A DNA stretch of 64,000 nucleotides, taken from positions 432,501 to 496,500 of the forward strand of contig NMRB01000163.1 in the NCBI GenBank assembly GCA_002633025.1, read 5' to 3'. Below, piece by piece: positions 1-11,971 of the stretch. This DNA comes from Notospermus geniculatus (lineage: Eukaryota; Nemertea; Pilidiophora; Heteronemertea; Lineidae). The position numbers and the translations under genes were made by a program. The stretch's first letter is position 1, and each line of letters opens with the position of its first letter. Below the pieces are notes generated by a model. It searched no databases. It had not been told where the DNA came from and saw nothing but the letters and a program-made list of their open reading frames with translations.

Positions 1-40
1 GCTTCGTTATGGTATCCCCACGATGAAACTTGGGAAGGAT
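1..40 (+). CDS. GOGAT exon a (left end cut by window)
   Basis: It encodes [13 protein letters not shown] and ends in phase 0 at the donor GTAAGT (41-46). It is too short for simple ORF finding and is recognised because it reads directly into VVQRRVD of the next exon, as in all glutamate synthases. Confidence 0.9.
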
Positions 41-2558
41 GTAAGTATTTCTGTTAGTGTATCAAGAATTTCCTGACTCAGTTTCTGTTGTATTTTGAGG
101 AAAACTCCCAGTAAGGTTATCAATAAGATGGTGATGTGATACCTTGAGGTTTTCATGATCTTCAAATGTGTATGTTGTTGAGAGATTGTTCCTTTGCATT
201 TCCAGGTTGTCCAACGCCGTGTTGATCTTATGGAGAAGGAGGGTATCTCCTTCGTGACCAATGCAAATGTTGGTAAAGAGTTACCAGCCCAAAAGCTAAA
301 GGATGAGAATGATGCTGTGCTCCTCACTCTTGGTGCTACGTGGCCCAGAGATCTCCCTATACCAGGTAAGAGAGCTCGCGCCTTAATGTTTGTTGTTGTG
401 ATGGTCAATCAGTTAATCAATACTCCGCATTTATAGCACTCGAATTAGGTTTTAAGAGATTTTCTCAACAGCTTGTCAGAGTTCAAACCTGAATCCCAGA
501 TGGAATAGATAGGCCTTTCTTGTAATGAATTCGCAAATGAAGTTGATCATCATGTTTCACATTTGTGTTTGTTCAAGGTCGTAAATTGAAGGGCATCCAT
601 TTTGCTATGGAGTTCCTCGAGACTTGGCAGAAGAAACAACAAGGGAATGAAAACGATTATCTCAAGACTTATGCAAAAGACAAGAATGTTCTTGTCTTGG
701 GTGGTGGTGACACTGGCTGTGATTGTATAGGCACGTCACTGAGGATGGTAAGTGTGATTCTCATTCACTGGTGGAAGACCACCTCTCCCTTTCAATTCAT
801 TATTAAGAAACGAAGAAGGAACTTCACTCTTCAAGTAGTGAAACTTGGGTTGGGAAATGGACGAAAGTAGCTTGTGATTAGAGATATTGTTCTGTGCCGT
901 TCTCCTGTCTTCTTTTTATTCCACTTAAATAACATTAAAATATCTGAAAACCTTTTCCTTCAGGGTGCAAAGAGTATAGTGACATTTGAGATCTTGCCCC
1001 AGCCACCTCCATCCCGCGCTGGTGACAATCCTTGGCCAACATGGCCAAAGATATTCCGTATCGATTATGGCCATGAGGAAGTCCAGGTTAAGTTTGGCAG
1101 GGACCCAAGGAAGTACTGCATTCTTACAAAGGTAAGGTGATCTGGAGTAGGATCCAGTCCTTGAATAAAGTTTCAACTTGGGAGCAGCAAGTATGACTTC
1201 AAATACTGCATTTTGCTATGCCTCATATTCCTCCACACTGGTCCAGGTGAGTTTTCTCTTGGGAGTTGGCTCTCTACTGCTGGCTCTTCACCATTGTTGG
1301 TTTAAGGAATTGATACCGAACTGGAGGTATTGGTTGTCTCACCAAACCTGCGAGGGTGGAGCTAAAATGCAGACCTAAACCCGAGGCGCTTAGGTTGCGA
1401 CACCAAAGCCCGGTGTGGTTAAAACGAGGCTAATGCATTATCCATTGAAAACAAGGCTCACTGTGACCAAGGTGGTTTAGAATTCCTTACAACTTATGCT
1501 GGGACTTCCAACACAAACGACCGGCCATAATTTGTCTGTGGTTAAGTTGCCCATAGAGGGCCAACCTGTGTGAGAAAACACTCGCGTCTTTAGGCATCCA
1601 TCTCTTACACCTGGCTTTGGTTCGTTACAGGAGTTCATTGGTGATGCTGACGGCAATGTGCGTGGTCTGAAGGCAGCTGAAATAGAATGGAAGAAGGATG
1701 CCACAGGGAGGTGGCAGATGGCTGAAGTGCCAGGTATTGTAATGAATTTACTCTCATACATGTAGATCATCATATTTGCAGCTCCTGAATGTGAACTGAA
1801 ATCCACAACAGTACACTTTGATAGACAAGTCTACTTTTTGGCCCATATGCACCAACAGAGTTTAACCTTGACTTAGGCTTACATCTTCTTCTTCTACATC
1901 TTCTATTGTACTACGCTGAAGTTAGGGTTAATCTGCGTTGGTGCATACGAGCCTTTCAGCCCAGGCATTCATAGCAGCTGGCCATGAAGCCCACAACAGA
2001 AGGATTAACATTTCTTAATTGATTCTCATTTTTTATTCTTTAGGAACTGAGTTTGAGCTCCAGTGTGAACTGGTGCTGTTAGCTTTGGGCTTCCTTGGAC
2101 CAGAGAAATATATCATTGAACAGCTGGAGGTGAAACAGGACCCTAGATCCAATATTGAAACACCAAGAGGAAAGTTCTCTACTACTGTGCCAAATGTCTT
2201 TGCTGCAGGAGGTAAGCTTCTCACAAACTTACATGTATAAATATCAACCTAGAATTTCTAAAACTTGGCTATTATACTGTGTTTGAGCCTCTGAAGTCTC
2301 CTGCTGGACATAGAAATTCAGAAATTGTATGGATTGCAAATTAATGCCGCCTTTTTGAGAATGCAGGAACAGCAGTTGACGGCATATTTCTGATTTTTCA
2401 TATCTTCATTTCCAGATTGTCGCCGTGGTCAGTCTCTTGTTGTCCATGCTATAAATGAAGGTCGCCAGGCGGCTCGAGAGGTTGACATGCATCTGATGGG
2501 ACATACCTCTCTTGCTGGACCAGGAGGAGTCGTCCATGAAGACCGTTACACAGCTTGA
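1..2558 (+). CDS. Glutamate synthase (GOGAT), C-terminal part, seven exons, 5' partial
   Basis: The product is the C-terminal 316 residues of a long-form glutamate synthase, which converts glutamine plus 2-oxoglutarate plus NAD(P)H to two glutamates. This part is the small-subunit-like reductase half that binds FAD and the nicotinamide cofactor. Exons are 1-40, 206-365, 578-747, 964-1131, 1631-1733, 2044-2211 and 2416-2558. Every junction is GT-AG, the phases match, and the frame stays open to TGA at 2556-2558. Visible signatures are [12 protein letters not shown] then [13 protein letters not shown] (residues 2-26), the Rossmann loop GGGDTG (108-113) followed by a conserved QPP segment, and the C-terminal AAGDCRRGQS motif (267-276) of the FAD fold. 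The glutaminase and FMN/2-oxoglutarate domains and the iron-sulfur cysteines lie off the left edge. I am sure of the family; NADH versus NADPH preference cannot be read here. Confidence 0.96.
206..365 (+). CDS. GOGAT exon b
   Basis: It follows a TTTCCAG acceptor and encodes residues 14-66, from [13 protein letters not shown] to [10 protein letters not shown], with the last base starting a split glycine codon. The donor is GTAAGAG. Confidence 0.95.
578..747 (+). CDS. GOGAT exon c, NAD(P)H-binding Rossmann loop
   Basis: It encodes residues 67-123 and holds [15 protein letters not shown], the dinucleotide-binding loop. It ends in phase 0 at GTAAGT. Confidence 0.96.
964..1131 (+). CDS. GOGAT exon d
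   Basis: This is an exact 56-codon exon (residues 124-179), [15 protein letters not shown] to KYCILTK. The QPP and NPWPTWP segments are typical of the family. The donor is GTAAGG. Confidence 0.95.
1631..1733 (+). CDS. GOGAT exon e
   Basis: It encodes residues 180-213, [20 protein letters not shown] onward. It leaves a one-base overhang completed by GA of the next exon to give glycine. Confidence 0.92.
2044..2211 (+). CDS. GOGAT exon f
   Basis: It encodes residues 214-269, including [13 protein letters not shown] and the start of the FAD-fold signature VPNVFAAG. The aspartate codon of the signature is split across the next intron. Confidence 0.95.
2416..2558 (+). CDS. GOGAT terminal exon g
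   Basis: It encodes [20 protein letters not shown] (residues 270-289), then a 27-residue tail, and stops at TGA 2556-2558. A TA-flanked MITE starts 81 bases downstream, so the 3' UTR probably either is short or contains it. Confidence 0.95.
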
Positions 2559-2639
2559 AAACAGGATTTATTCATCCCAGATGTGCTTGCAGAAAACTGA
2601 GAAATTGTTTGCCACATTGCTTTACTTACTTTTGTAATA

Positions 2640-2837
2640 CTGTAAACCGTGAAATTTTCGCGTGCGTTTTATTTTCGTGTTCAAGGGTCAAAACGCGAAC
2701 ATAAATCGCACGAAAATTACTCTTCTTATTGTTCTTTTGAAGCTGAAGGGTTCCAATCGCGAATATTTATTCGTCGCGAATTCGTAGATCACCAAAATCG
2801 CGAACATTTAGCGTCGCGAAAATATCACGGTTTACAG
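2640..2837. mobile_element. MITE, TA-flanked, TIR CTGTAAACCGTGA
   Basis: Terminal inverted repeats CTGTAAACCGTGA and TCACGGTTTACAG lie just inside TA dinucleotides (2638-2639, 2838-2839). The interior is rich in TCGCG/CGCGA words and has no coding capacity. A TA duplication fits the Tc1/mariner (IS630) group. Confidence 0.8.
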
Positions 2838-2917
2838 TATGCTTAAAGTCGAGGATTCAGGATAACTTTGGTCATGGAGAGTTAGTAATCCTAGTTAAAG
2901 TACGGGTACATGGTATA

Positions 2918-3117
2918 TGTGAGCCGCTCTGGCAAAATCAGACGCTTGTCACTCAGAAGTTGAGCCTAAACGAACTAAGATGATACCAGGACAGAATGGA
3001 AGAAATAGGTTCTTTCAGATTTCATAATAGGCAGACAATATTGAAACTGACAAACATTTGGTCTAACCTGCCAAAATAATAGAGCGACAAGCGTCTGTTA
3101 TGCCTGAGTAGCTCACA
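2918..3117. mobile_element. MITE family TGTGACC, copy 1
   Basis: A 200-bp element bounded by TGTGAGCC and GGCTCACA-like ends inside TA dinucleotides. It aligns along its length with 36679-36878: shared internal words are CTAAACGAAC, TTTCAGATTTCATAATAGGC and ACATTTGGTCT. ORFs here are by-products of the repeat. Confidence 0.78.
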
Positions 3118-3376
3118 TATGGAGATTGGAAGTGTGCCGTAGAACCTATTGTGAAAAGACGTTATCGAACAAGTAGAATTGAAATTGGAAAGGACCTCCC
3201 TCGTCGTCCTGAGGATATTCTTCCAGATGTTAATCAAATTTCTCATGACCATTTTCTCATGACACTTTTTTGTCATAATACCCAACTTACGTCCTCCAGT
3301 TACGAAAACTCTACAAGTGCAGTCTCTTATCTGCCCTTTGAAAGGTTGTGACAAGTAGTACCGGGTACTTATAATT

Positions 3377-3406
3377 ATGGTCCCTACATATCAATGTAGG
3401 GACCAT
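3377..3406. repeat. Short palindrome with a third half-copy
   Basis: ATGGTCCCTACAT and ATGTAGGGACCAT face each other with a four-base spacer. The same 13-mer recurs at 3739-3751, so 3377-3751 may be one small degenerate inverted-repeat element. Confidence 0.5.
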
Positions 3407-3756
3407 CTTGATATCACTGGGTAGGTAGGAAATTTTTATTTCTTTCTATCTTCTTCCACACTCAATTAAGAGACGATTGTACATAAATTATTAGATGACC
3501 TCAAAAACAAGCAGTACCATCGAATAGTTGGTAGTTGTATCCAGGTCTGAAAGGTTAGATACTTTCCAAAAAATGATGTTATGAGTGTTTTGGAAGCAAT
3601 TTTTGTTGTGAAGTGATGAATTTCAACATGTTCAATAAAGCTCTTGGTTTTGTTTTTTTTTCGTTTGGTTCAGGCAGTAATGATGGAACCGTCTNTATAC
3701 CCCTCCTTGCCCCTTCTTCATTCAATTTCCACTTTCTGATGTAGGGACCATCAAAT

Positions 3757-4300
3757 TTGCTGTCAAGCAAATTTCACAGTTCTAGTTCTATTTAGTACGT
3801 GTTATGAAGTTGTAGGTACATTTTCCCTGGATCAGCTGTATTCAAGTTGCAGGCCAGTTGAACTGGCACAGCTGCAAATAAAGAAGTGATGATGACACTT
3901 TACATGGTCTGCATCATCTTCTTCACCTAAAACCATTCAGACTGTGATCTGTGATGTTACACATTTACCTTTTATGCAGCTGAAGAATTTTTTTGTTACG
4001 TCATACTGTGAGAACTGTAGTAATACTTTTGGTTTAGCAATGATAGAACCTGAATCTTAGAAACATGTTCATTGCAGAACTGGTGGGTAGTCTTTATAGT
4101 GTAGAGATGTAGATGAAAAAAGAAAACATTGTGCTACCAACTTTACCAATATCAAAATTTATTTTTTTTTATTTTTCAAATATTTCTTGTTGCGAATTTA
4201 ACCATATTTTTTTGTTGCGATCACATGTGCTATATTTTTCCCCAGAACTGAAGTTCGATCTTGTTGTTTATTGAGAGTGAGAGACCGTATCTAGAGATGC
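3757..4300. other. Unique AT-rich intergenic sequence
   Basis: I see no gene here. There is one AATAAA at 3877-3882 that could serve as a distal polyadenylation signal for the upstream GOGAT gene; nothing else supports that. Confidence 0.3.
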
Positions 4301-4433
4301 CATTTTCTCACGCAAGTTGGCAACTCAGTTGTAGAGAAGTTTGGGCAGTCATTGGTGTCATCAGTCTCAGCGTTTGGTCAGAAGGAAACCAACAATGATT
4401 GCCTTTCGAGAGCCAACTTGTGTGAGGAAAGCC
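4301..4433. mobile_element. Inverted-repeat element, CAAGTTGGC family, copy 1
   Basis: The left end TTTTCTCACGCAAGTTGG faces the right end GCCAACTTGTGTGAGGAAA. The right half (AAACCAACAAT ... GAGAGCCAACT) matches the element at 38161-38309. Single-end remnants occur near 1548-1592 (intron of GOGAT) and 36505-36545. Confidence 0.6.
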
Positions 4434-4583
4434 ACACCTTTAGTTTCAATGAATGTGGAATATGGCTATGACTAAAAACCAATTTGTGCCGAGCTGAATA
4501 TGTTTTCACTGTTATACCAAATGATGTTGATTGTTGCCAATTTCTACTTGTTAGTTGTAGGCCTATAATGATGTAAATACATG

Positions 4584-4731
4584 GGGCCGTATTCAAAAAG
4601 GGTGTTTACTGTTTAAGACTTAGACAGGTGTAACTTCGTCAAATGCACAGTGGAAGTGTGTGCATTTACTAAGTTACCGGTCGGTAACTAAGTCTTAATC
4701 ACGCGATGATCACCCTTTTTGAATACGGCCC
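4584..4731. mobile_element. MITE, TIR GGGCCGTATTCAAAAAGGGTG-like
   Basis: A 148-bp element with 20-bp near-perfect terminal inverted repeats (GGGCCGTATTC ... GAATACGGCCC). ATG flanks both ends and may be a 3-bp duplication. The interior has no ORF. Confidence 0.8.
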
Positions 4732-5551
4732 ATGATGGTTAGGAAAATCCATTTGAATACAGATAATGTCATGCTAGTTTTTTGATGAAATATGTGCTAC
4801 TGTGGGCCTAGCTATATTATGTCTGTATTATTGCGCAGGAAATGTCTCAAGTGGCCTGAAATAGATAGATAAATACTATTGACAATGATTCATGTGGTGG
4901 AAAGATATGAAGGTTGATTCCATTGGCATTGGCCCTTGTTGAATTTGGCATAGTCTGGGAAAGAGGTTGCATTCAACTTTTATTTGAGAAAGGGTTTGAG
5001 ATGCATTTATGAAGTCACAAATTTTCTCCTTGAATCCAAGCTGTTTACAAACGTATTTACTGTGACAAGTGACAATCAAACCTGCAGTATTTGGGGTTGT
5101 AGGAACTATCTTGAAAGTCTCTTGACTCTCATTGTCAGTATTTTCTGCTAGTACTGCCTATTGTCTAGTTCATCTCATGCAAGTTACCTCAGTATTCTGT
5201 TGATTCGACGTGTAGTTTGTCATAAACCAGGTACTTATACTAGCACCAAGTAGGTAATTCTGACATGTATTTATGTCGTCTTGCCCTCGACCGGTAGCTC
5301 TGAAACAATTCCATGTATGGATACACCAGCTTGAAAATATCTATGGTGGTTGAACGTATTATGGTGAAGGTTGCTTCTATTATACAGCTGTTTTGTGCAC
5401 TTTTATACAATGAAGTTTAGAATGTAAGTTATCATAGTACTGTCCATCAGGTTCATGAGAAATGTGTCACTGCTAACTCAGATCCAGAGTAGTCTAGACT
5501 GGTCAGATTGGGCTGGAAATCGAGTCCATTTAAGGAGAGGGTGGTGTGTTA

Positions 5552-5796
5552 AGGGCTCCGCACACTGGCGACTAAAATGGGGGCGACTACCGATGCGACT
5601 ACTACGTCGCCTGCCGTAATTACCTTTGCGGTCGATCAATGATGTCATCCACGACATCACTGATCTTCCAAAGAAGCATTTGTCGCAAACAAGTCAACAA
5701 AAACTTAAAAATCTGAAAAATGTTCAGTCGCTTCTGTGGTCGCAAGCCCGGTCGCCTACAAAATCGCTCGAAAAAATCGCTAGTGTGCGGAGCCCT
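5552..5796. mobile_element. PIF/Harbinger-like MITE with TTA duplication
   Basis: The element runs from AGGGCTCCGCACACTGGCGA to its inverted copy ending TGCGGAGCCCT. It is flanked by TTA on both sides (5549-5551, 5797-5799). A 3-bp TWA duplication and G-rich termini are the PIF/Harbinger signature. It is 245 bp with no transposase. Confidence 0.82.
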
Positions 5797-6733
5797 TTAG
5801 ATGTACTATTCCAGTGAGAATGAGTGGGAGAGTCTACCATGAAGCAAAGTATCATCAAAGTGTGCATTAGAAGGTGAGATGTGAAACCCACCTGCTCTCC
5901 GTAATCTGTAACTCAACATTGAAGTACCAGATTCTGTCAACAAAAATGCAACTGTAAGTGTTGTCAGCCCCTGTATATGTAACTGTGTGCTGTTCCCACC
6001 TATTGGCGAGGGTCAAAGATAGTAGTGATACATTTCACGATTGTTCAAAACCTAACCAAACTTGTTATAGGAATAAGATGTGGCCAGTAGCAAATATACA
6101 TGTATATAAATAATATGAATGTGATATAAAGAGTGAAATGGCATATCAGAACTGATTTGAGAAATCAAACCATTTACTGTAGTTTGTTAAAGTAGGTTTT
6201 CAGTCTGCACCTTTTTGAGCGTTTCTGGTCATCACAGAATGTCCCATCTTGACAGAGACCTGGTTCAATGTAATTGCCTTGGAGACTTTTCTCATCTCAA
6301 TCTGTGCTCTAAAAAAGTACGGCACAATCCCAATAATTGGTGAGCATGTTGTGACAAATACCAGTATTTCATTGTCCCCACTAAACATAGACTGTGTCAT
6401 TTACAATGTTATGCAAATGTTCAATTCATCATTTGCCATTCTGCAATAATGCCATTGTATGATTTGGCGCTAAGTTATTCAATAAAAATAATGAGAATAA
6501 AGTTATTAGGCCTATACCATTGTGTAACAGAGACACTGTCAAGTGCAATCCAAAATGTGTGTAGACAAAATTATTGAGTTCAAATTCTGTATACATGTAT
6601 TTATCAAATTGCTTCCCTTTTTGTGAAGCCAGACCCCCAGATATGTTGTCGATGGGGGGAGGGTTCTGGAGAGATGAGGGACTAAAAAACTCCAACGGAC
6701 TTTTATCCCTTGAGGATGTGTCGAAGTAAAGGC

Positions 6734-6928
6734 CTCCATACACTGCATGAAAAATGTCGAAATAAGTCACTTACAATAGTCCGTTTAATATATGATCTAG
6801 CAAAGTGTTGCACCGTGCACGAAAAACATCAGAAAACTTCGACATGTTGTGGAATGTTATCGCATGAAGTATTTTCGAACGGACTATTGCTCTGACTCAT
6901 TTCGACAGTTGTCATGCAGTGCATGGAG
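6734..6928. mobile_element. Inverted-repeat element, arms of about 50 bp
   Basis: Left arm 6734-6784 (CTCCATACACTGCATGA onward) and right arm 6877-6928 are inverted copies sharing GTCGAAAT and CAATAGTCCGTT. The central 90 bp is unique. It has a foldback or MITE structure and no coding potential. Confidence 0.75.
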
Positions 6929-7157
6929 AGATGAGATAATCTTTATTTTACGTCCGTTCTTAAAGAACCTGTTCGCTACTCAGCGATTGTTGCTGGAGAA
7001 GATCCAACCATACTCAGCCAATCTGTTTATATCTTTGGGGAAATTGCCTCTACTCCACCGTCTGACATATATTCTGGGGTCTGTGTGTTTTACCGCATTC
7101 GATTACTTCCTCGGGCAAGCCCCGGAAGGACAAGCTGAGCGTGCGCACAACAGCCAG

Positions 7158-7437
7158 TAATCGAACGCTGTCGTGTTAGACACGAGAAAAATGTGCTGTG
7201 ATTGGCTGAATATCCGCCATGACACTTTACTCGTGTCTAACACGACAGCGTTCGATTACTTTTGCACGCCGATATACACTGATGTATGCGAGGGCTGTGT
7301 GCATCTCATGATCGGAAGTGACATCCTGCTTTGCATCCTGGGAAGGTTACACGAGAAGCCCACCTCGGCGAGTAGGGCTAGTCGCGCCTGGTCCGAGGAA
7401 GCCCCGATGATGCAGTTCCGGTGTAAACGAACGCTGT
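7158..7437. repeat. Hairpin (29-bp arms) nested in a second inverted pair
   Basis: TAATCGAACGCTGTCGTG at 7158 onward is exactly inverted at 7230-7258 around a 43-base spacer. Related ends GAACGCTGT recur at 7429-7437, and a CCTCGG/CCGAGG pair lies outside, suggesting overlapping insertions of one TIR family. Confidence 0.65.
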
Positions 7438-7526
7438 AGAGCCTGTTCCGAGCTAGCTCGTGCAAGTAAACGAATGGCCTATTTGAGTATGTCATGTTGA
7501 GTTACCCGAAAGCCCTGGTCACACTC

Positions 7527-7602
7527 AGTAGCTCATTTTGGTTCCTGAAGCCACCGCTAGGGCTAGCCCTAGCGGCGGCTTTGGGAACCAATATGACAGT
7601 AG
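7527..7602. repeat. Palindrome centred on CGCTAGGGCTAGCCCTAGCG
   Basis: A 20-bp perfect palindrome (7555-7574) sits in longer imperfect arms (TTGGTTCC ... GGAACCAA) with flanking CAGTAGCT/AGCTACTG-like words. It is a compact foldback element. Confidence 0.7.
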
Positions 7603-7940
7603 CTGAAAAACCCATCATGCCCTTGCAAACTAGGTTTTTGTCCAAGTCTCAAGTGTTAATGTTACTGTTGTACCTTAGGCCTACCATCTGTTAGTTTGTT
7701 TATTGTACCTCTGAGGAAGTTGGAAATAGTACATTTGTAAATAAATAACGCTATTGATATATAAAACGCTTTATTCCTTTCATGGTGATTTTGGCCTCGG
7801 CTACAGGTTGAAGTAGGCCCTTCTAACCCCAAACCTCGTCAAAATTTATAATTTGTAGTTTGAAATTCAAATTCTAATTTGTAATTTGAAATTTTTTGTT
7901 GGATGGAGTTATGATATGGGTCAAAAAATTCCCACTGTAC

Positions 7941-8008
7941 ATGCGCATGACGTCATTTTCCGGCAAAAAATTCAACTGCGCATGCGGGCAACGTCATTTC
8001 CGTAAAAA
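7941..8008. repeat. Direct repeat of a TGCGCATG ... CGTCATTT unit
   Basis: Two adjacent units of about 34 bp contain TGCGCATG and CGTCATTTCC. Nothing else is evident around it. Confidence 0.4.
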
Positions 8009-8219
8009 CGTGGCATTACCCTCATTAAATATGAGATAGTAATTTGAATAAATGGCAAAAAGTGAAGAAAAAGACATCAAAATCATGCAGCTTTTCAAAA
8101 TTATACCGCAAAAACGAAGAGGTATTTTAACGCCAATACTTCTTCACAAAGGTTCCATGATAAGGTTGTATGATATGAAATCAATTTCGAATCAAATATC
8201 TGAAATTTTCAAAAGTTAG

Positions 8220-9185
8220 CTTTTTCATGATATTTTGAAATTGTGATATTTTGACAATATTTTTCAATCTCTGTACATTTCGACTAAAAGTCATAAAATG
8301 AAGCCACAGCCGTGCCAGTTCAACTGATACATGTAGGTACTTTCTAAATATTTTTCCTGTATGTAGGCAAACAGTGGTAAGAAAATGTGGTCATTTGTAA
8401 CAGCTCTGTCTTAGCCGTCTAAAAGAGACGCTGGAGGCAGGGAGGGAGATTTTGGAGCAGGAGGAGTGACAGTGCGCGTCTCTTGGTGGTCCTTTATGAA
8501 GAACACTGCATAATTTGTAGGCCCTATTCCTTTTTTTGAAGGGACATCCACTTTGTGTCAAATGTTGACTTCCTACCCCTGGTAGGCTACAGCCTTATCA
8601 ACAGGAGTTGGCCAACTTCTGACATCTCTTGAATGTACCATGGGCATTCAGTAGGCTGATCACAGACAGATAACTTTGTGATTGTGTCCAATCTTAGTTT
8701 AGTCTTAGGGCATATTGTCATGCAGATTGAGAAATAGCCCTGATAATATGCAAGTGTGATGGAACTCCTAGGTATCAGGAGCCAACATGTAATTTTTTAT
8801 CTCTTTTTCATTAGTTTTGTCTCAGTCAACATGTTTTCAGGGAAATGTTGGAGCTGGAGACATAATTGAATGCATTTGCTGAGTTCCCATAGTAACATCT
8901 CTGGTTGGCACATTTTACTCGTTCAGTGGCTCTGTCCCAGACGGTGGTGAACTGCAGCGAACAGTAACAACTGTTGAAGGCAACTTTTTTCTCCGTTTTG
9001 CTATTATGTTTGGATCAATGGACTGGCAATATTCTTGATTTCCCCACAGAAGAGTGAACGTGCTTGATTTGTTTGGAGAAAACAACTTTGATGTTGCAGA
9101 TTCTTTTGTGTCGTCAGTGCTAAGGAGTTTCTGTGTCTAATGAATTAGTCTCTGACTTGCAGCCTCTAGAGTTATGAGTTAAAAT
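8220..9185. other. Unique intergenic sequence
   Basis: I find no gene, RNA or convincing repeat in this stretch. Open frames are short and on both strands. Confidence 0.5.
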
Positions 9186-9188
9186 ACC

Positions 9189-9430
9189 ATCAACATGTGT
9201 TATTGGCTTCTCTGGGAAAATATCTTTGCCTCATTAGGCTCTCCATGCAGATTTTGTCAGTTTTCTCAATGTCAGCGTGCTTGTCTTAGTGTCTCAGGAA
9301 TGAATTACCACAGTGGTATGAAGTTAAGATCCCACCATCAACATGAGTTATTGGCTTCTCTTGGAAAATATCTTTGCCTCATTAGGCTTTCCATGCAGAT
9401 ATTGCAGTCTTGTGAATTTCAGCATGCTTG
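9189..9430. repeat. Two direct copies of a ~93-bp unit
   Basis: 9189-9281 and 9337-9430 share CATCAACATG, GTTATTGGCTTCTC, AAAATATCTTTGCCTCATTA and CCATGCAGAT, separated by 55 bases of other sequence. This is a local duplication. Confidence 0.7.
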
Positions 9431-10360
9431 CTTGAAGTAACCAGTAGCCAAGAGGGAGGGGGGAACACTGCCACATTTGTAAGACAGCAATAAGATGCAT
9501 TTTCTTGCTAAAATAGCATGGTGCTCTGGCATGAGTGGTCAGCAGGCAAAATAAAAAATCTGCCAAGACTATTCCCCTCAATTTGCAATGAAATAAGGGT
9601 TGCCAAGATTCTTTTGTCACTTAGTGGAAATGAGGGAGTCCTTGATGAGGGTCCAATTTTGTACTGTCATCAGACTGTGCCAATGTTTAATCCAATTAAT
9701 CCTGAAAGCAATAAGTAGTGCAATGGTAACTACGTTCCATTTACAGAGTCAGGTTTCAACCTAGTTTGGCTTGAAGTGGGTAGTCAGAATGTAGTCAATT
9801 GCACATTGAGCTGGTGTCAACTGAATTTGGAACTTGAATACTCTTTGATGAAATCTACCAAGTCCATCCTGAGTTGACCAGTGGAATTGTTGGATTTTTG
9901 TCCTGATGTGCAGTACTAAGTACTTGCTATTCACCCAGCCTTGAATGAAATGAACAACAGCAAAAGAGGAAATCAGCATAGCCACAATATCCTGTGGCTG
10001 AATGGCATTGATTGTGCTTGATAACTGGCTAAACCACAGACTGCTTTGGAGTTTGTAAATCAACAGGCTATAGGCTGCTGGTGTAGTCCTGTGAGTAGTT
10101 CTCATGGTCGACAGTCTCTGTCATTCATAATTGATGAACCATGTGGATGTGGCCTGTTGTAAAGCTCTCTACATCCAAAGACAATTCTGTTGAACTATGC
10201 TTAAAGAATGTCCTTGTGAACAAACGACTTGTTGAAAATCCACATGCCTACATCACTTGTTAACTGAATTCCAGGAGCCTACTCACTACAGTGTGATGAA
10301 CTTCGTCACTTCAAAGTTATGCGTGAAATTGCTTATCGAAATCTTGGGGAGATGAAACTC

Positions 10361-10378
10361 GAGAGAGAGAGAGAGAGA
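10361..10378. repeat. (GA)n microsatellite
   Basis: Nine consecutive GA dinucleotides. Confidence 0.9.
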
Positions 10379-10555
10379 AAGGATACCAAATAAGATGCTG
10401 TTCATTGCCATCATTTCTTTACTTGTATCTCCTTTATTTGTGACCCTTGTATAACATAAAACTGTTTGGGTTCGGAGATTGTTTGGGCTACTCGCAGGGT
10501 ACTTATGGACGCCTCGTTTAAACACGGGCCATTGAACCATCTTTTTAGAAGATGG

Positions 10556-10644
10556 GGATTTGGCCTATTGGTTTAAGGCGTGTGCCCCTGAGTGCTGGCG
10601 ATTGATGCCATATGCGAGGGTTCGTGGGTTCGATCCTGGTAGGA
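10556..10644 (+). repeat. tRNA-like sequence (Leu/Ser-type A box), SINE head or pseudogene
   Basis: TTGGCCTATTGGTTTAAGGCG resembles the A-box region of a type II tRNA, and GGTTCGATCC is a perfect B box 50-60 bases on. The acceptor arms do not pair and there is no T-run, so a working tRNA gene is unlikely. Confidence 0.5.
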
Positions 10645-10802
10645 AGCAATGTCTTTCACCTTAGAAACCTGATTTCTATTTCATATTCTTACCTTCAGAT
10701 GAAACAGTTCACATGGAGCTGCACAAAAGGTATGTGTGTGAGTTACTTAAAGCAGCGTCATGTGACTGGTGCCAATCAGCCACTGCCACTGAAGCATCGG
10801 CC

Positions 10803-10925
10803 GATGCTGAACAATGATGCTGAACAGAGCTGAATGATGCTGAACAATGATGCTGAACAAAGCTTAATGATGCTGAACAGAGCTGAATGATGCTGAACAG
10901 AGCTGAATGATGCATTGAACAATGA
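10803..10925. repeat. Minisatellite of TGATGCTGAACA(GAGCTGAA) units
   Basis: Repeats of 12-21 bp (TGATGCTGAACA with or without GAGCTGAA) occur at least seven times. The reverse-strand frame looks protein-like only because of the periodicity. Confidence 0.85.
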
Positions 10926-11593
10926 TGGTGACCAAAATTCAGTAGAAGATGATTCAATGACATGTTGGCAAACAACACTAATTTAAACAATCCTGATCGA
11001 TTATCTGATAGTGTGTGTGATTTTCGCTCCACTTGAATCACCAATACCAATTATCATACGCTGGCCTAAACACCCATGTCGCGTGTCGAGTCAGCACACA
11101 ATCACAATAACCTGAGAATGAGAAATTGCCGTGACAATCATGATTATCACCACAGCGATGGCTTCTGATATGGGCAAAGTAACGCCCAATTACTGATGTA
11201 GCACATTGGTGATATTATCAATCATTGGTTGTGAATGTGATTATGATGTTGATTTGTAGGGAAGATAAAAAAGTCTAGGCATGATTGGAAATGAGAATTG
11301 AATTGGGAGCTGATCCTCAAATATGATATTGTTGACACAATATTGGATATTGGGCAATCGGTAATGTCTGGGGAAAGTAGAGATATCTCTCTGGAAGCCC
11401 TGCACGCAGTCAAAGAGAATGCTCTGTATCAATGCAGAGCCATCTGATTGGGTGCCACAGCTCATGAGATGACAGCTGCTGATGTTTCCGATGTGCTGAA
11501 CTGATAGATCAGTCTCCTTATGCTACAGGTGGCCGATCGATTCTTTGACTGTAACCACTGAAGCCTAGCATCTGTGGTGGTCAGGAAATGGAT

Positions 11594-11970
11594 CCAATGA
11601 GGAACCCGCGTGCCGTTTATCCCGACAGGTCGGCGCAGCGATCGATGAGACCGAACCGACGTCGTTTTATGTGTTGACGTTGCGTCATGAAAAAATCTGC
11701 TGTACATTTTTCTACAGGAAAAAATGAGAATAAGACGTTGCCGTTATCGCCATCCTACCTCTTTATTTTAAGGAAAAAAGCAAAGGAATTTTAGAAATTT
11801 TCATCCACGACAAGATGGTGTAAATTTTAATGTCATGCGACCGAAAAAATAGGGTTTATTTCACGCCAGAAGTTAATGGAAATGACTGGAAATCACGTTG
11901 AAAAAAGAAACTTCGGTCTCATCGATCGCAGCGCCACGTCGTGACGTTAGTTCGTCCGGTTCCTCATTGG
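11594..11970. mobile_element. TIR element, ends CCAATGAGGAACC / GGTTCCTCATTGG
   Basis: A 377-bp element with perfect 13-bp ends and a second inverted pair further in (GCAGCGATCGATGAGACCGAA near 11635; TTCGGTCTCATCGATCGCAGC near 11911). The CpG-rich arms differ from the AT-rich surroundings. No transposase. Confidence 0.8.
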
Positions 11971-11971
11971 A

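Noticed and set aside
1-2558. Bacterial origin of the glutamate synthase
   Set aside because: Six GT-AG introns with matching phases interrupt it; it is an ordinary animal nuclear gene.
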